Under the pieces are notes generated by a model, which made no database searches, was not told the DNA's origin, and saw only the letters and a list, made by a program, of their open reading frames with translations. A stretch of 19,629 nucleotides of DNA, from positions 1 through 19,629 of the forward strand of contig CAMPJV010000012.1 of NCBI GenBank assembly GCA_946886975.1, in the 5' to 3' direction. The position numbers and the translations under genes are program-made. Numbering within the stretch: position 1 is the stretch's first letter; each line of letters starts with the position of its first letter. Positions 6,845 through 15,644 of this stretch are shown here, in pieces. Origin of the DNA: an uncultured Taibaiella sp. Its GTDB lineage: Bacteria > Bacteroidota > Bacteroidia > Chitinophagales > Chitinophagaceae.

Positions 6845-8176
6845 CTAAGCCCCTTTTACCAGCCTTTCCTTCACTTTATAGAGCACCAGCCCGATACCAA
6901 TGATGCCAAAGGCGAAGAAGATATAGATCCATTCGCTGCTGAAAAAGATAAAAAGCCATATTATAATGGAAAGTATTGCCGGTAAAGGGAACAGCGGCAT
7001 CTTAAATGGCCTTGGCTCGTCTGGCTTGCTGTAGTGCCACGCGATCACCCCTACTGCCTGGCTAACGAACTGTATCAGTATACGCATCACAATAATTGCG
7101 GTGATCACCTCCTTCATTTTAAAGAGCAGGCTGAATACGAATGCCAGCCCGCCCAGTGCCAGGAGTGATATATGGGGAAATCTATGCTTCGGATGTACTC
7201 TGGAGAAGATTGGGAAGAAGTCTCCGTTCAGTGCCGCGGCATATGGTATTCGCGAATAGCCCAGCATCACGGAGAACAGAGATGCCACGGCTATACAGAG
7301 CACCAGCACCGTGGCTATCTGGCCAGCCGTATGGTTATAGATATGCTCAAAGTATTCACTTACCACGAACTCCGACTTAGCCACCTGCTCCCAGGGCAAT
7401 ACGCCCACCACCATAGTCTGCATCGCTATGTACAGTATCGCAATTCCAGTGATCGAGATAAATATACTCCTGGGTATAGTCTTCACAGGGTCCTTGATCT
7501 CAGCTCCAAGATGACAGACGTTGTAGTATCCCAGGTAAGAGTAAACGGACTTCAGCGAAGCCTGTCCCAGAGCAGCAAAGAAGATAGTATCAAAGCTTAT
7601 AGAGCTAAGGTTAAGGTCAAATGCTTGCTGTGGATTTATATGCGACACGCCTGATAAGATCAGCCATATAATAGTCCCTCCTGTGATAAACCACAGCACC
7701 ACAGAGATCTTCCCGATGCTCTTTATCCCTCTGTACAGTAGCGCGACCAATAGCAAAACCAGTGCTCCGCTGACCATCTTTTTCTCTATCGTTGTAAGAG
7801 GAACCAGAAAGGACAGGTACTGGGAAAACCCGATGCTTCCACTTGCTATTACCAGCGGCGCCTGTATGGTTGTTTGCCATATGAAGAGGAATGCCATCAG
7901 CTTCCCTCCTTTCCCGAACAGCTTCTGAAGAAACACATAGCTCCCTCCTGCTTCAGGGTACTTCGCGCCAAGCTCTGCCCATACAAATCCGTCCATATAG
8001 GCGAGCAGCGCCCCGAGCAGCCATGCCACAATGCTCATAGGCCCCTGCATCATGCTCACTATCAGCGAGAGCGTCACGAACGGCCCTATTCCCACCATAT
8101 CTATCATATTGACAGCTGTGGCTTGTGTCAGGGAAAGGCCTCTCTCTAGCTTCGATTCGGTAGCTGCAGAGCTCAA
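6845..8176 (-). CDS. APC-superfamily amino acid permease
   Basis: This 443-residue, very hydrophobic protein has about twelve membrane helices. Helix 1 contains NMIDMVGIGPFVTLS (23-37), the broken-helix glycine motif of APC transporters. AELGAKYPEAGGSYVFLQ (67-84) after helix 2 and GAEIKDPVKTIPRSIF (224-239) after helix 6 are hallmark cytoplasmic motifs of the amino acid/polyamine/LAT branch. It most likely imports or exchanges amino acids across the inner membrane; specificity cannot be read. The start is TTG (8174-8176). An in-frame TGA lies about 30 nt upstream with no ATG or GTG between, and the next ATG would cut into helix 1. It lies 95 bp upstream of the metalloprotease gene on the same strand, so protease and transporter could form a peptide-use pair, but this is inference. 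Confidence 0.92.
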   Translation of the reverse strand: MSSAATESKLERGLSLTQATAVNMIDMVGIGPFVTLSLIVSMMQGPMSIVAWLLGALLAYMDGFVWAELGAKYPEAGGSYVFLQKLFGKGGKLMAFLFIWQTTIQAPLVIASGSIGFSQYLSFLVPLTTIEKKMVSGALVLLLVALLYRGIKSIGKISVVLWFITGGTIIWLILSGVSHINPQQAFDLNLSSISFDTIFFAALGQASLKSVYSYLGYYNVCHLGAEIKDPVKTIPRSIFISITGIAILYIAMQTMVVGVLPWEQVAKSEFVVSEYFEHIYNHTAGQIATVLVLCIAVASLFSVMLGYSRIPYAAALNGDFFPIFSRVHPKHRFPHISLLALGGLAFVFSLLFKMKEVITAIIVMRILIQFVSQAVGVIAWHYSKPDEPRPFKMPLFPLPAILSIIIWLFIFFSSEWIYIFFAFGIIGIGLVLYKVKERLVKGA

Positions 8177-8186
8177 GTATTTTGGT

Positions 8187-8214
8187 TTGGTCTGACAAAA
8201 TAGAGATCAGTTTG
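8187..8214 (+). promoter_or_regulatory. Candidate Bacteroidota promoter for the alpha/beta hydrolase gene
   Basis: TTG at 8187-8189 and TCAGTTTG at 8207-8214 are 17 nt apart. The second element matches TAnnTTTG except for one base. The start codon at 8266 lies about 50 nt downstream, and the site is in the 89-bp gap between two divergent genes. Position and spacing fit, but the match is imperfect. Confidence 0.35.
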
Positions 8215-8265
8215 CATATTCAGCATCATTGTATCCTAAGGCCTGATTTTTTTAATCAATAAACG

Positions 8266-9246
8266 ATGTCCCGACAGTTGCTCTTCATACTCGCTGCCTT
8301 ACTACTTACAAGCTCTGCCTATGCGCAGAAAGCTCTTGGCACACGGCTTCAGTCTTACGATTATCCCTACCCGGTCTACTTTATGCCTGCCACCGTGGAA
8401 AGCCGACACGTCCAGATCGCTTACATGGATGTCAGGCCTTCTCGTCCGAATGGAAAGGTGGTTCTGCTCATGCATGGAAAGAACTTTCCTGCTGCCTACT
8501 GGCAGCATACAATTGTCGCTTTGACCGGTGCGGGCTACAGGGTACTTGCTCCTGATGCGCTCGGATTTGGCAAGTCCTCCAAGCCGCTGGTGCAGTATAG
8601 CTTTTCCTTACTCGCCGCCCTTACCAGGGAACTGCTCGACACCCTGAAGATTCAGAAGGTAGCAGTTATTGGTCACTCCATGGGTGGCATGCTGGCCACG
8701 CGTTTTGCCCTAAGCTATCCCGAAAGAGTCTCTAAGCTGGTGCTGGAAGATGCACTTGGACTAGAAGACTGGCGGAGCAAGGGTGTGCCCTACAGAAAGG
8801 TAGACGACTGGTATAAAGACGAACAGGCTGCCACCTTCCAGAGCATTCAGAAGTACCACAAAACTTCATATTACCCTGTCTGGAACGAGGAATACAATGA
8901 ATGGATAAACGTCCAGTACGGCATGAAGCTCAGCAAGGACAGGAAGCAGCTCGACTACGTTAATGCCCTTACCTACGATATGATTTTCAACCAGCCAGTC
9001 GTTCACGAGTTCCCTGACCTGAAGGTGCCAACTTTGGTGGTGATAGGTACAGAAGATAAGACGAAGCTTGCAAGGGGAGTTTCAGAAAGGCTTGCTGCCA
9101 CATTCGGCAACTACAGAAAGCTTGGTAAAGAAGCCGCAAATGCTATTCCCAACTCCCGGCTCATAGAATATGAAAATATTGGACACGTCCCGCATCTGGA
9201 GATCCCGGAGCAATTCCACGCCGACTTAATAGAGTTCCTTAAATAA
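8266..9246 (+). CDS. Exported alpha/beta-fold hydrolase
   Basis: This 326-residue protein has a signal peptide (LLFILAALLLTSSAYA, cleavage about residue 20). The alpha/beta hydrolase core shows an oxyanion-hole motif HGKN (70-73), the nucleophile elbow GHSMGG with S138, an acid in VVIGTED (D264) and the catalytic His in NIGHVPH (H307), so the triad is complete. A lid-like insertion lies at about 165-245. It resembles the esterase/epoxide-hydrolase-like branch; the exact reaction (ester, lactone or other) cannot be assigned. With its signal peptide it should act in the periplasm or outside the cell. Its last codons overlap the 3' end of the convergent response regulator gene by 8 bp. Confidence 0.93.
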   Translation: MSRQLLFILAALLLTSSAYAQKALGTRLQSYDYPYPVYFMPATVESRHVQIAYMDVRPSRPNGKVVLLMHGKNFPAAYWQHTIVALTGAGYRVLAPDALGFGKSSKPLVQYSFSLLAALTRELLDTLKIQKVAVIGHSMGGMLATRFALSYPERVSKLVLEDALGLEDWRSKGVPYRKVDDWYKDEQAATFQSIQKYHKTSYYPVWNEEYNEWINVQYGMKLSKDRKQLDYVNALTYDMIFNQPVVHEFPDLKVPTLVVIGTEDKTKLARGVSERLAATFGNYRKLGKEAANAIPNSRLIEYENIGHVPHLEIPEQFHADLIEFLK

Positions 9247-9871
9247 ACTTATTATCCTTTGCCGTCTTAATGGCGTCAGCTTTGGAGTGGACATTCAGCT
9301 TGTGGTAGATGTTCTTTATATGGCTCTTCACCGTCTCCAGGTCTATGAACAGCTCGTCAGCTATCCGTTTCCTGCTCTTCCCTGTAGCAATCTGCTCCAG
9401 TATCTCCGTCTCTCTCCTTGTAAGAGGGGAAGACTCATTACGCTGAAAGGATTGGATAACCATCCTGGCAATATGAGCGCTCATTGGCCCGCCACCTTCC
9501 ATCACCTCATGTATCGAGCTGATGATCTTCTCATGTGGAGTATTCTTTGTAAGGTACCCCGACGCACCATTCCCAAGGGCGCGGAATATCAGCATATCCT
9601 GCTCGTACACGGTCAGTATCAGAATATATGTTTCAGGTATTAGCTTCTTCAGCTTAGGCAAGGCATCAATACCCGATATGCCCGGCAGCTCCACGTCCAG
9701 CAGCAGTACATCCGGGTCGTCATGATGTATCTTCTTAGCCGCATCCTCAAAAGAGGGATAGGTACTAACCACCTTATACCCTGGAGTATTGCCTATCAGG
9801 TAGGCATACCCTTCTCTGATGGTTTCATCGTCTTCTATTATGCTTACCCGGATATCAAGGTCCCTGCTCAT
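9239..9871 (-). CDS. LuxR/NarL-type response regulator
   Basis: This 210-residue protein has the normal length and order: a receiver domain (about 7-125), then a LuxR-type helix-turn-helix (about 147-206). In the receiver the acidic pocket is E13-D14-D15, the phosphoacceptor is D59 (LLLDVELPG), the switch Thr is T87 and the conserved Lys is K109 (YLTKN). The output domain starts at LTRRETEILEQIATGKSRK and has the recognition segment LETVKSHIKNIYHKL. It lies 45 bp downstream of the propeller histidine kinase gene on the same strand and is almost certainly its partner. Phosphorylation at D59 should control DNA binding. Possible targets are the divergent receptor gene at 13078 or its own operon. 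Its stop codon lies inside the 3' end of the convergent hydrolase gene. Confidence 0.96.
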   Translation of the reverse strand: MSRDLDIRVSIIEDDETIREGYAYLIGNTPGYKVVSTYPSFEDAAKKIHHDDPDVLLLDVELPGISGIDALPKLKKLIPETYILILTVYEQDMLIFRALGNGASGYLTKNTPHEKIISSIHEVMEGGGPMSAHIARMVIQSFQRNESSPLTRRETEILEQIATGKSRKRIADELFIDLETVKSHIKNIYHKLNVHSKADAIKTAKDNKFI

Positions 9872-9916
9872 AATCTGGAGTTTACAAGTTAAAGTTCCAA
9901 CAGTTTTGTCAATCTT

Positions 9917-12889
9917 CTATCCCCTTTTTAAGGGTATATCCTTTGGCAGCCTGAACGTAAGATTGATAATTGTCCCCTTTCCTTTATTGGAATCTATATA
10001 TAGTCTGCCATGTATCCTCGCCGCCCTCACGTTCATATTGTCTATGCCGTGTCCTTTCTTCACGTAGTGAATGTCAAAACCCTCACCGTTATCAGTCAAT
10101 ATCAGCTGCAGCGCGTTCTCATCTTTCAGGTTTGCTTCCAGCTTAACCTCCGTCGCCCTGGAGTATTTAAGACAGTTATTCAGTGCTTCTTTAAATATCA
10201 TGATCAGGTTCCTGCTTATATCCAGCGGCAGCCTGTATTCCCTCCATCGTTCATCGGTCCCAGTGAAAGTGAAGTTGATCTCCGTGTCCTGGAATAGCTC
10301 GCCACCAAAGTCCCTTATCCGGTGTATTATCTCATAAAGACTGTCATTTGACGGCTTCAGCGACCAGAGTATATCTCGCGTGCCGCTATATAGCTGTGCC
10401 GTGTTATCCTGTATCTGGTGAATGATCCTGTCCGTCTCGGGGGTAAGGAGTATCTTCTTCTTAAGTACATTGGTCAGTACATTGATCCTTGTAAGCTTAT
10501 TGCCCACTTCGTCATGAAAGTCCTCCGCAGTTCGCTGTCTCACCTTATTCTGCTCTTCCCTTCTAAGTTTTTCCAGTAGCTTCTGCCGGTTCTGCTTCCT
10601 CAGGTTCGCAATGTATTGTATGCTAATCCCCAACAAAATACATCCCGCCAATATGATCAGCCGAAACCAGTTGGTCTTATGAAAAGGGGTAATGATCTCA
10701 AACGGATAGGAGAGTTCTCTAGGCTGTTGATCCGCTCCAAATGCCATGCATTGCACTACGAAGGTATAGTTGCCAGGCGGCAGCGCCGAGTAGGTTACAG
10801 TATTAACTGTAGACCAATCTGACCACGGTGCATCCAGTCCTTCTATCCTGTACCTGTACTTTATCTGTTCACTGCTCCCCAATGAAATTGCATGAAAAGT
10901 GAAGGCAATATTGTTCTTTTTATAAGGTAGCCTTAGCCCGTAAGGAACATGGTACCACACGTCAGTACTGTCATAGTAGCTGCTGTCAATATAGTTCTCC
11001 CCGAAGAGCTTTATGGACTGCATCACAATACTGGTTGGTTGTGGAACTATCAGCTGCGACTGTGACTTATAGTGCAAAGCCCCATTCGTAGTCCCAAACC
11101 AGATGCTTCCATCCGGCATCTTCAGGACTGCGTTGTGATTGCTCTCCATTCCCCTCATTCCATGACCTTTACCGTAGAAGTAAACAGACGGCTGACGCTG
11201 GTCACCTATACTTATCCGGTGGATGCCATATCCTGTACCTGTCCATACATTACCGTTATCGTCTATCACAATATTGTAGATGAAATCAGACTGCAGCCCG
11301 TTCTTTCTGTCAATTGTAAATGTCTCGCCAGTCCTCAGATTGTAGTAGATCACACCATTGTCACTAGTACCCACCCACAGGTCATTGCCTGACCGCGCAA
11401 AACATTGCGGCAGAGCAGTATCCAGCACAGTTCCTGTCTTGTAGGGGTACACCGTTCCTCCGACGCATAGTTTTATCCCCAGGGAAGTAGCCATGAGCAT
11501 GCTGTCTCCTTCCAGTTGCAGAAAGTCCTGCACAACCACCCTGTCAGTATATACTCTTTTCAGACTGTCGTTCTCATACACCATGGCTCCGTTCGAGAAT
11601 CCAATCCATAGCCTGTTCCTGTCATCCGTATACATCGACGCGATTGCATTGGAAATCACCTTTCCCGTCTCGGCCGCATAGTTAAAAAAATAGGTCCCGT
11701 TATACCTCCAAAGTCCTGCTCCTCTTGTACCGATCCACAATGTCCCGTTCCTGTGTTTCAGAGCTGTTATCGCTGTGGACTTCAGTGGAAAGCCAACGCT
11801 ACTTACATTGCCGTTCTCATATACATAAAGTCCTGCGTCGTAGGTCCCCAGGAATATCCTTCCACCCCTGTCCCTTTCTATGCTCATTATCTGCCCGCTG
11901 GGCAGCCCTGTGCTCTCATCCACTACGGTAAACTGGGTGCCCGAATACCTGAAAACGCCCTGCCCATCCGACGCCATCCAGACGTTCCCTTCCGCATCCG
12001 TGAACATGCCCGGAAAGGAGTTGTCGCTCAAACCACTTCTCTTAGTAAAATAGCTCACTGCCGAGTCAACTATTCTTATCACTCCGCTGTTGGTTCCCAG
12101 CCATAGTGCTCCTGTGCGGTCTTCCGTCATGGAAAGTAGTGCTGGCAAATTTCTCGTTTTAGCGGCTACTATTCGGCCGCTGTCCATGGTATATAGCCCT
12201 CTGTTCGTGGCGAGCCAAAGGCGCTGTTTGCTGTCCCTGTAGATTTCATTAATGATGGTTCTCGCCAAAAGCTCATTTGAAGGCACCACCAGGCTGTCCC
12301 ACTTCTTACCAGAAAACCTATAAAGGATGCCTCCCGCCTTAGCCGTCCAGATACTGTTCTTCTCTACCAGCAGCGATGTCAGGAGCGCATTTGTATCTGG
12401 TGTTATCAACTGTTGCGTCTTATTGCCCAACACAGTAAATAGCTTGTTGCTGGCAATGCACCATGGTGTTCCGTTAGGGTGAAACCTTATGTGGTATACA
12501 TTAGGTGCGGTCTGAGTGTCATGTGTTTTAATCGTGTATAGTTTAAAGGTCTTGCCGTCAAATCGTGCAAGTCCGTCAGGTCCTCCTATCCATATGTTTC
12601 CGTTCTTGTCCGCAGCTACTGCGTTGACGGTATTATCGGGCATGCCGTCTCTTACAGAGTAGTTCGTAAAGGTCTTTCCGTCATATCTGCTCAGTCCACC
12701 GAGTGTCCCTATCCACAGATGCCCGAGTTTGTCCTGCGCCATTTCCCTTGGCTGCGACTGTATCAGCCCGTTCTCAACGTTCAGGTTATAGAATGGATAC
12801 CGTTGCGCCTGTAGATAAGTCGTGCTCCCTAAGAGCACAAGGATGATTTGGAATAGGACTATTTGTCTCGGGTAGTTGCCTTTCAACAT
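9917..12889 (-). CDS. Propeller-type sensor histidine kinase (Reg_prop, Y_Y_Y, HisKA_3, HATPase)
   Basis: This 990-residue membrane kinase has a signal peptide or N-terminal helix (about 9-28). A periplasmic sensor of many two-component propeller repeats follows (about 35-640; repeated units such as GHLWIGTLGGLSRYDGKTF and GNIWIGGPDGLARFDGKTF), then a Y_Y_Y domain (about 655-735; IKYRYRIEGLDAPWSDW, LPPGNYTFVVQ) and one transmembrane helix (about 742-764). The catalytic part is HisKA_3 with phosphoacceptor H792 (EDFHDEVGNKLTRI) and HATPase_c with N-box FKEALNNCLKYS (899-910), G1 box TDNGEGF (932-938) and GHGIDNM (946-952). It ends without a receiver or AraC domain, so it is not a one-piece hybrid system. 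The separate regulator gene lies 45 bp downstream. Homologous propellers often sense carbohydrates, but the ligand here is unknown. Confidence 0.95.
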   Translation of the reverse strand: MLKGNYPRQIVLFQIILVLLGSTTYLQAQRYPFYNLNVENGLIQSQPREMAQDKLGHLWIGTLGGLSRYDGKTFTNYSVRDGMPDNTVNAVAADKNGNIWIGGPDGLARFDGKTFKLYTIKTHDTQTAPNVYHIRFHPNGTPWCIASNKLFTVLGNKTQQLITPDTNALLTSLLVEKNSIWTAKAGGILYRFSGKKWDSLVVPSNELLARTIINEIYRDSKQRLWLATNRGLYTMDSGRIVAAKTRNLPALLSMTEDRTGALWLGTNSGVIRIVDSAVSYFTKRSGLSDNSFPGMFTDAEGNVWMASDGQGVFRYSGTQFTVVDESTGLPSGQIMSIERDRGGRIFLGTYDAGLYVYENGNVSSVGFPLKSTAITALKHRNGTLWIGTRGAGLWRYNGTYFFNYAAETGKVISNAIASMYTDDRNRLWIGFSNGAMVYENDSLKRVYTDRVVVQDFLQLEGDSMLMATSLGIKLCVGGTVYPYKTGTVLDTALPQCFARSGNDLWVGTSDNGVIYYNLRTGETFTIDRKNGLQSDFIYNIVIDDNGNVWTGTGYGIHRISIGDQRQPSVYFYGKGHGMRGMESNHNAVLKMPDGSIWFGTTNGALHYKSQSQLIVPQPTSIVMQSIKLFGENYIDSSYYDSTDVWYHVPYGLRLPYKKNNIAFTFHAISLGSSEQIKYRYRIEGLDAPWSDWSTVNTVTYSALPPGNYTFVVQCMAFGADQQPRELSYPFEIITPFHKTNWFRLIILAGCILLGISIQYIANLRKQNRQKLLEKLRREEQNKVRQRTAEDFHDEVGNKLTRINVLTNVLKKKILLTPETDRIIHQIQDNTAQLYSGTRDILWSLKPSNDSLYEIIHRIRDFGGELFQDTEINFTFTGTDERWREYRLPLDISRNLIMIFKEALNNCLKYSRATEVKLEANLKDENALQLILTDNGEGFDIHYVKKGHGIDNMNVRAARIHGRLYIDSNKGKGTIINLTFRLPKDIPLKRG

Positions 12890-12973
12890 AGCTGTCGTGA
12901 AGTTAAATGTTTACTGCCATTGCTTTACATAAGGAGGGAACAAAGAATACTTTTCTTTTATAAGCTTCCATAA

Positions 12974-13027
12974 ATCACCCCTATTGAGTGATGCGCCCGC
13001 AGGCCATTTCACCCTCCGCGGGTGAAA
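12974..13027. promoter_or_regulatory. Two inverted repeats between the kinase and receptor genes
   Basis: The main repeat is perfect: TTTCACCC (13007-13014), 5-nt centre TCCGC, GGGTGAAA (13020-13027). A shorter one lies upstream: ATCAC (12974-12978), 9-nt centre, GTGAT (12988-12992). The centres are about 34 bp apart, near three helical turns, and both left arms share TCACCC. Neither is followed by a T run, so they do not look like terminators. They lie in the 188-bp gap between divergent genes and could be operators. TACATTTA at 13048-13055, one base from the TAnnTTTG box, is a possible -7 element of the receptor gene 20 bp past the main repeat. Confidence 0.5.
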
Positions 13028-13077
13028 CTATATCCTGTAACCTCAGATACATTTATATCGTCTAAACAGAAGTTGCT

Positions 13078-15528
13078 ATGAAGCCTGGGATGATGTTAGT
13101 TTTCGCCGCTATATTGATGACCACAAGCTCCTTCGCCAGGAAGGATGGCTATATTATCAGCGGTAGGGTAGTTGATAAAGAGCAGCAACCTGTCGTTTCT
13201 GCCAATGTGGTTCTTGTGAAAGACTCCGGAAAGCTGGTCAAAGCTGCCCTCACTGACGAGCAGGGCCTGTATTCGATAGAAGAAATTGCAGCGGGTGAAT
13301 ACATCATTAAGGTTACGCTTCTTGGGTATGAAACTTACTCGTCACAAAAGCTGATTGTCTCTGGCAACACATCAGTCCCAGACATATCAATTACTGCAAA
13401 GAGTACTACACTGAATGAAGTAGCCGTGCGTGCGCAGAAGCCATTTATCGAAGTGAAGGCAGATAAGATCATCGTAAATGTCGAGAACAGTATTATAAGT
13501 GCAGGCTCGTCCGCCATGGAGGTGCTGCAGCGATCCCCGGGTGTTATGGTCGACAACAATGACAACATTTCTCTGAAAGGAAAGCTGGGAGTTATGATCT
13601 GGATGAATGGTAAGCAAACGCCTATGTCCGGTACCGACCTCGCCAACGTCCTGAAGAGCATGCCAGCAAATTCCATTGACCGGATAGAGATCATCTCCAA
13701 TCCTGGCGCCCGCTACGACGCCGCAGGCAGTGCCGGAATAATTAATATCATAACCAAAAAGGATCAGCGGCTCGGCGCAAATGGGACTATAAGCCTGTTT
13801 TACGGACAGGGGGTATATCCCAAGTATGGGGGAGGAGCAAGTCTGAACTACAGGAACAAAAAGCTAAATGTGTTTGCCAGCTACAACTACTCCCGGCGCG
13901 TATGGTTCAACCACCTGATGCTTAATCGCCGCTTTCTGGATACAAGTAAGGCAAATTATAATCAGCAGATCTTCCGCCTCGACCAGGACAATTATGCAGT
14001 GTTCGACTTTAATAACCACCTTTTCAACACTGGGTTGGACTATAGCCTGTCACCTAAGACGACGCTTGGCATTTCAATAAGCGGAGCAACCAACAGGTTC
14101 AACCCTAAAGCAGATAATAGTTCAGCCAAACACCTCGCCAATGATGAAATTGACTATAGGTTTTACACTACTGGCAGGCACAGCAACTTCTACTATAACT
14201 ATTCAGGCAATGGTTACCTGAAGCACGTGTTCGATAGCTCCGGTAAAGAGCTCGCCGTGGACCTTGATTATGCCGCTTTCGGCAATCAGAGCAACCAAAA
14301 CTTCGTTACTATATTCAGAACGCCGGAAGGAGCGTTTGATTCTTCTGATTATGCCTTGAGCAGCGATTTGACTGGCCTGACCCAGATCAGAAGTTTAAAG
14401 GTCGACTTCACCAATCCCCTAAGCAGTGGGTTACGGCTGGAAGCTGGTATTAAGGTCAGTTATGTGACTGCAGATAATGAGCCTGTCTTTTTTGAGAGTA
14501 ATAGCTCTGAGCCCGACCCACTGAGAACAAATCATTTTGTTTACACAGAAAACATAAATGCAGCTTATGTAAACACAAACAAGGACTGGGAGAAGTTCGG
14601 TATGCAGATAGGATTGAGAGTCGAAAACACAAACATCAGACTTGAGCAAAGGGCCGTAAATCAACCTTACGACAGCACATATTCCTATACCCAGCTCTTT
14701 CCAAGTTTTGCTGCACAGTATCATCTGACTCCAAAGCATGATCTGGGACTCACCCTGAGCAGGAGGATCGAGCGGCCCAACTACCAGCAGCTTAATCCTT
14801 TCCGGTATTACATAGACGCAACGACTTACCGCGAGGGTTATCCCAATTTAAAGCCTGCTTCATTTTACTCTGTTGAGCTGTCTCACACCTATAAGCAGAA
14901 GTTTCTTACTACCGTCACCTATGGAATAAACTATGGAATTATCACTGAGGTGATACAGCCTAGCGATAAAGAAGAAAACGTAACCGTACAAACAAATAAG
15001 AACCTTGACCGCATGCTGTTCATAGGGTTGAGCGGTGCATACCCCTTCCAGGTAACTAAGTGGTGGAACAATGTAACGAACTACAATATCTACTACGCCC
15101 GCTACGAAGGCAATGTGGCAAATACTCCGTTGAATGATGGCCGCCCCACATTCGACTTCAATACAACCAATACCTTCATTCTGCCAAAGAACTTTTCTGC
15201 CGAAGTAGGTGGCTTCTACCAGGCCAGTCAGCTATACGGCTATATGGATGTCCGGCCCGTCTGGATGCTCAATATGGGTGTTCAAAAGAACTTCCTGGAT
15301 AAGCGCGCCACGCTGCGTCTAAACGTGCAGGATATCTTCTGGACCGGCTATCCGGGCGCAACCTCAACTTACACTGGCTACCAGGAGCACTTTGTAGCTG
15401 AGAGAGAAACAAGACAAGTTACAATCGCCTTTACCTACCGCTTCGGCAAGAAATCTGTAGCCCCTTCCCGCCGCCGCACCGGTGGTGCAGAAGACGAGAA
15501 GCGCAGAGCCGGCACAGGCGGCGCATAA
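13078..15528 (+). CDS. TonB-dependent receptor-like outer membrane protein (carboxypeptidase-regulatory-like domain, plug, beta-barrel family 3)
   Basis: This 816-residue protein has a signal peptide (cleavage about residue 20, SSFA-RKDG). A carboxypeptidase-regulatory-like domain spans about 26-108 (SGRVVDKEQQPVVSANVVL, EYIIKVTLLGYE). The plug spans about 118-228 (MEVLQRSPGVMVD, IDRIEIISNPGARYDAAGSA, IINIITKK). A large beta-barrel of the OMP_b-brl_3 type follows (about 235-785; LSRRIERPNYQQLNPF and YRFGK are typical). A basic tail (RRRTGGAEDEKRR) lies beyond the last strand, as in many members of this family. It should take up or bind a ligand at the outer membrane using TonB energy. No SusD-like partner gene lies beside it, so it is not a classic glycan-uptake pair. 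It is divergent from the sensor kinase gene and may be under its control. Confidence 0.93.
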   Translation: MKPGMMLVFAAILMTTSSFARKDGYIISGRVVDKEQQPVVSANVVLVKDSGKLVKAALTDEQGLYSIEEIAAGEYIIKVTLLGYETYSSQKLIVSGNTSVPDISITAKSTTLNEVAVRAQKPFIEVKADKIIVNVENSIISAGSSAMEVLQRSPGVMVDNNDNISLKGKLGVMIWMNGKQTPMSGTDLANVLKSMPANSIDRIEIISNPGARYDAAGSAGIINIITKKDQRLGANGTISLFYGQGVYPKYGGGASLNYRNKKLNVFASYNYSRRVWFNHLMLNRRFLDTSKANYNQQIFRLDQDNYAVFDFNNHLFNTGLDYSLSPKTTLGISISGATNRFNPKADNSSAKHLANDEIDYRFYTTGRHSNFYYNYSGNGYLKHVFDSSGKELAVDLDYAAFGNQSNQNFVTIFRTPEGAFDSSDYALSSDLTGLTQIRSLKVDFTNPLSSGLRLEAGIKVSYVTADNEPVFFESNSSEPDPLRTNHFVYTENINAAYVNTNKDWEKFGMQIGLRVENTNIRLEQRAVNQPYDSTYSYTQLFPSFAAQYHLTPKHDLGLTLSRRIERPNYQQLNPFRYYIDATTYREGYPNLKPASFYSVELSHTYKQKFLTTVTYGINYGIITEVIQPSDKEENVTVQTNKNLDRMLFIGLSGAYPFQVTKWWNNVTNYNIYYARYEGNVANTPLNDGRPTFDFNTTNTFILPKNFSAEVGGFYQASQLYGYMDVRPVWMLNMGVQKNFLDKRATLRLNVQDIFWTGYPGATSTYTGYQEHFVAERETRQVTIAFTYRFGKKSVAPSRRRTGGAEDEKRRAGTGGA

Positions 15529-15576
15529 CAACTGAACCAACCCTTCGAAATATGATCTGACCAGACCAATGAAAAG

Positions 15577-15618
15577 ATCCCTCCGGTGTCATATCCTGCA
15601 AAACATGACCGGAGGGAT
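15577..15618. terminator. Bidirectional terminator between receptor gene and catabolic operon
   Basis: ATCCCTCCGG (15577-15586) pairs perfectly with CCGGAGGGAT (15609-15618). The stem extends by four more pairs (TCAT/ATGA) after a 2-nt bulge, around a loop of about 12 nt. On the plus strand it is followed by TAATTATTTT, on the minus strand by CTTTTCATT. It lies 48 bp after the receptor stop and 26 bp after the decarboxylase stop, so it can serve both convergent transcripts. Confidence 0.8.
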
Positions 15619-15644
15619 TAATTATTTTAGAAGAAATGATGATC

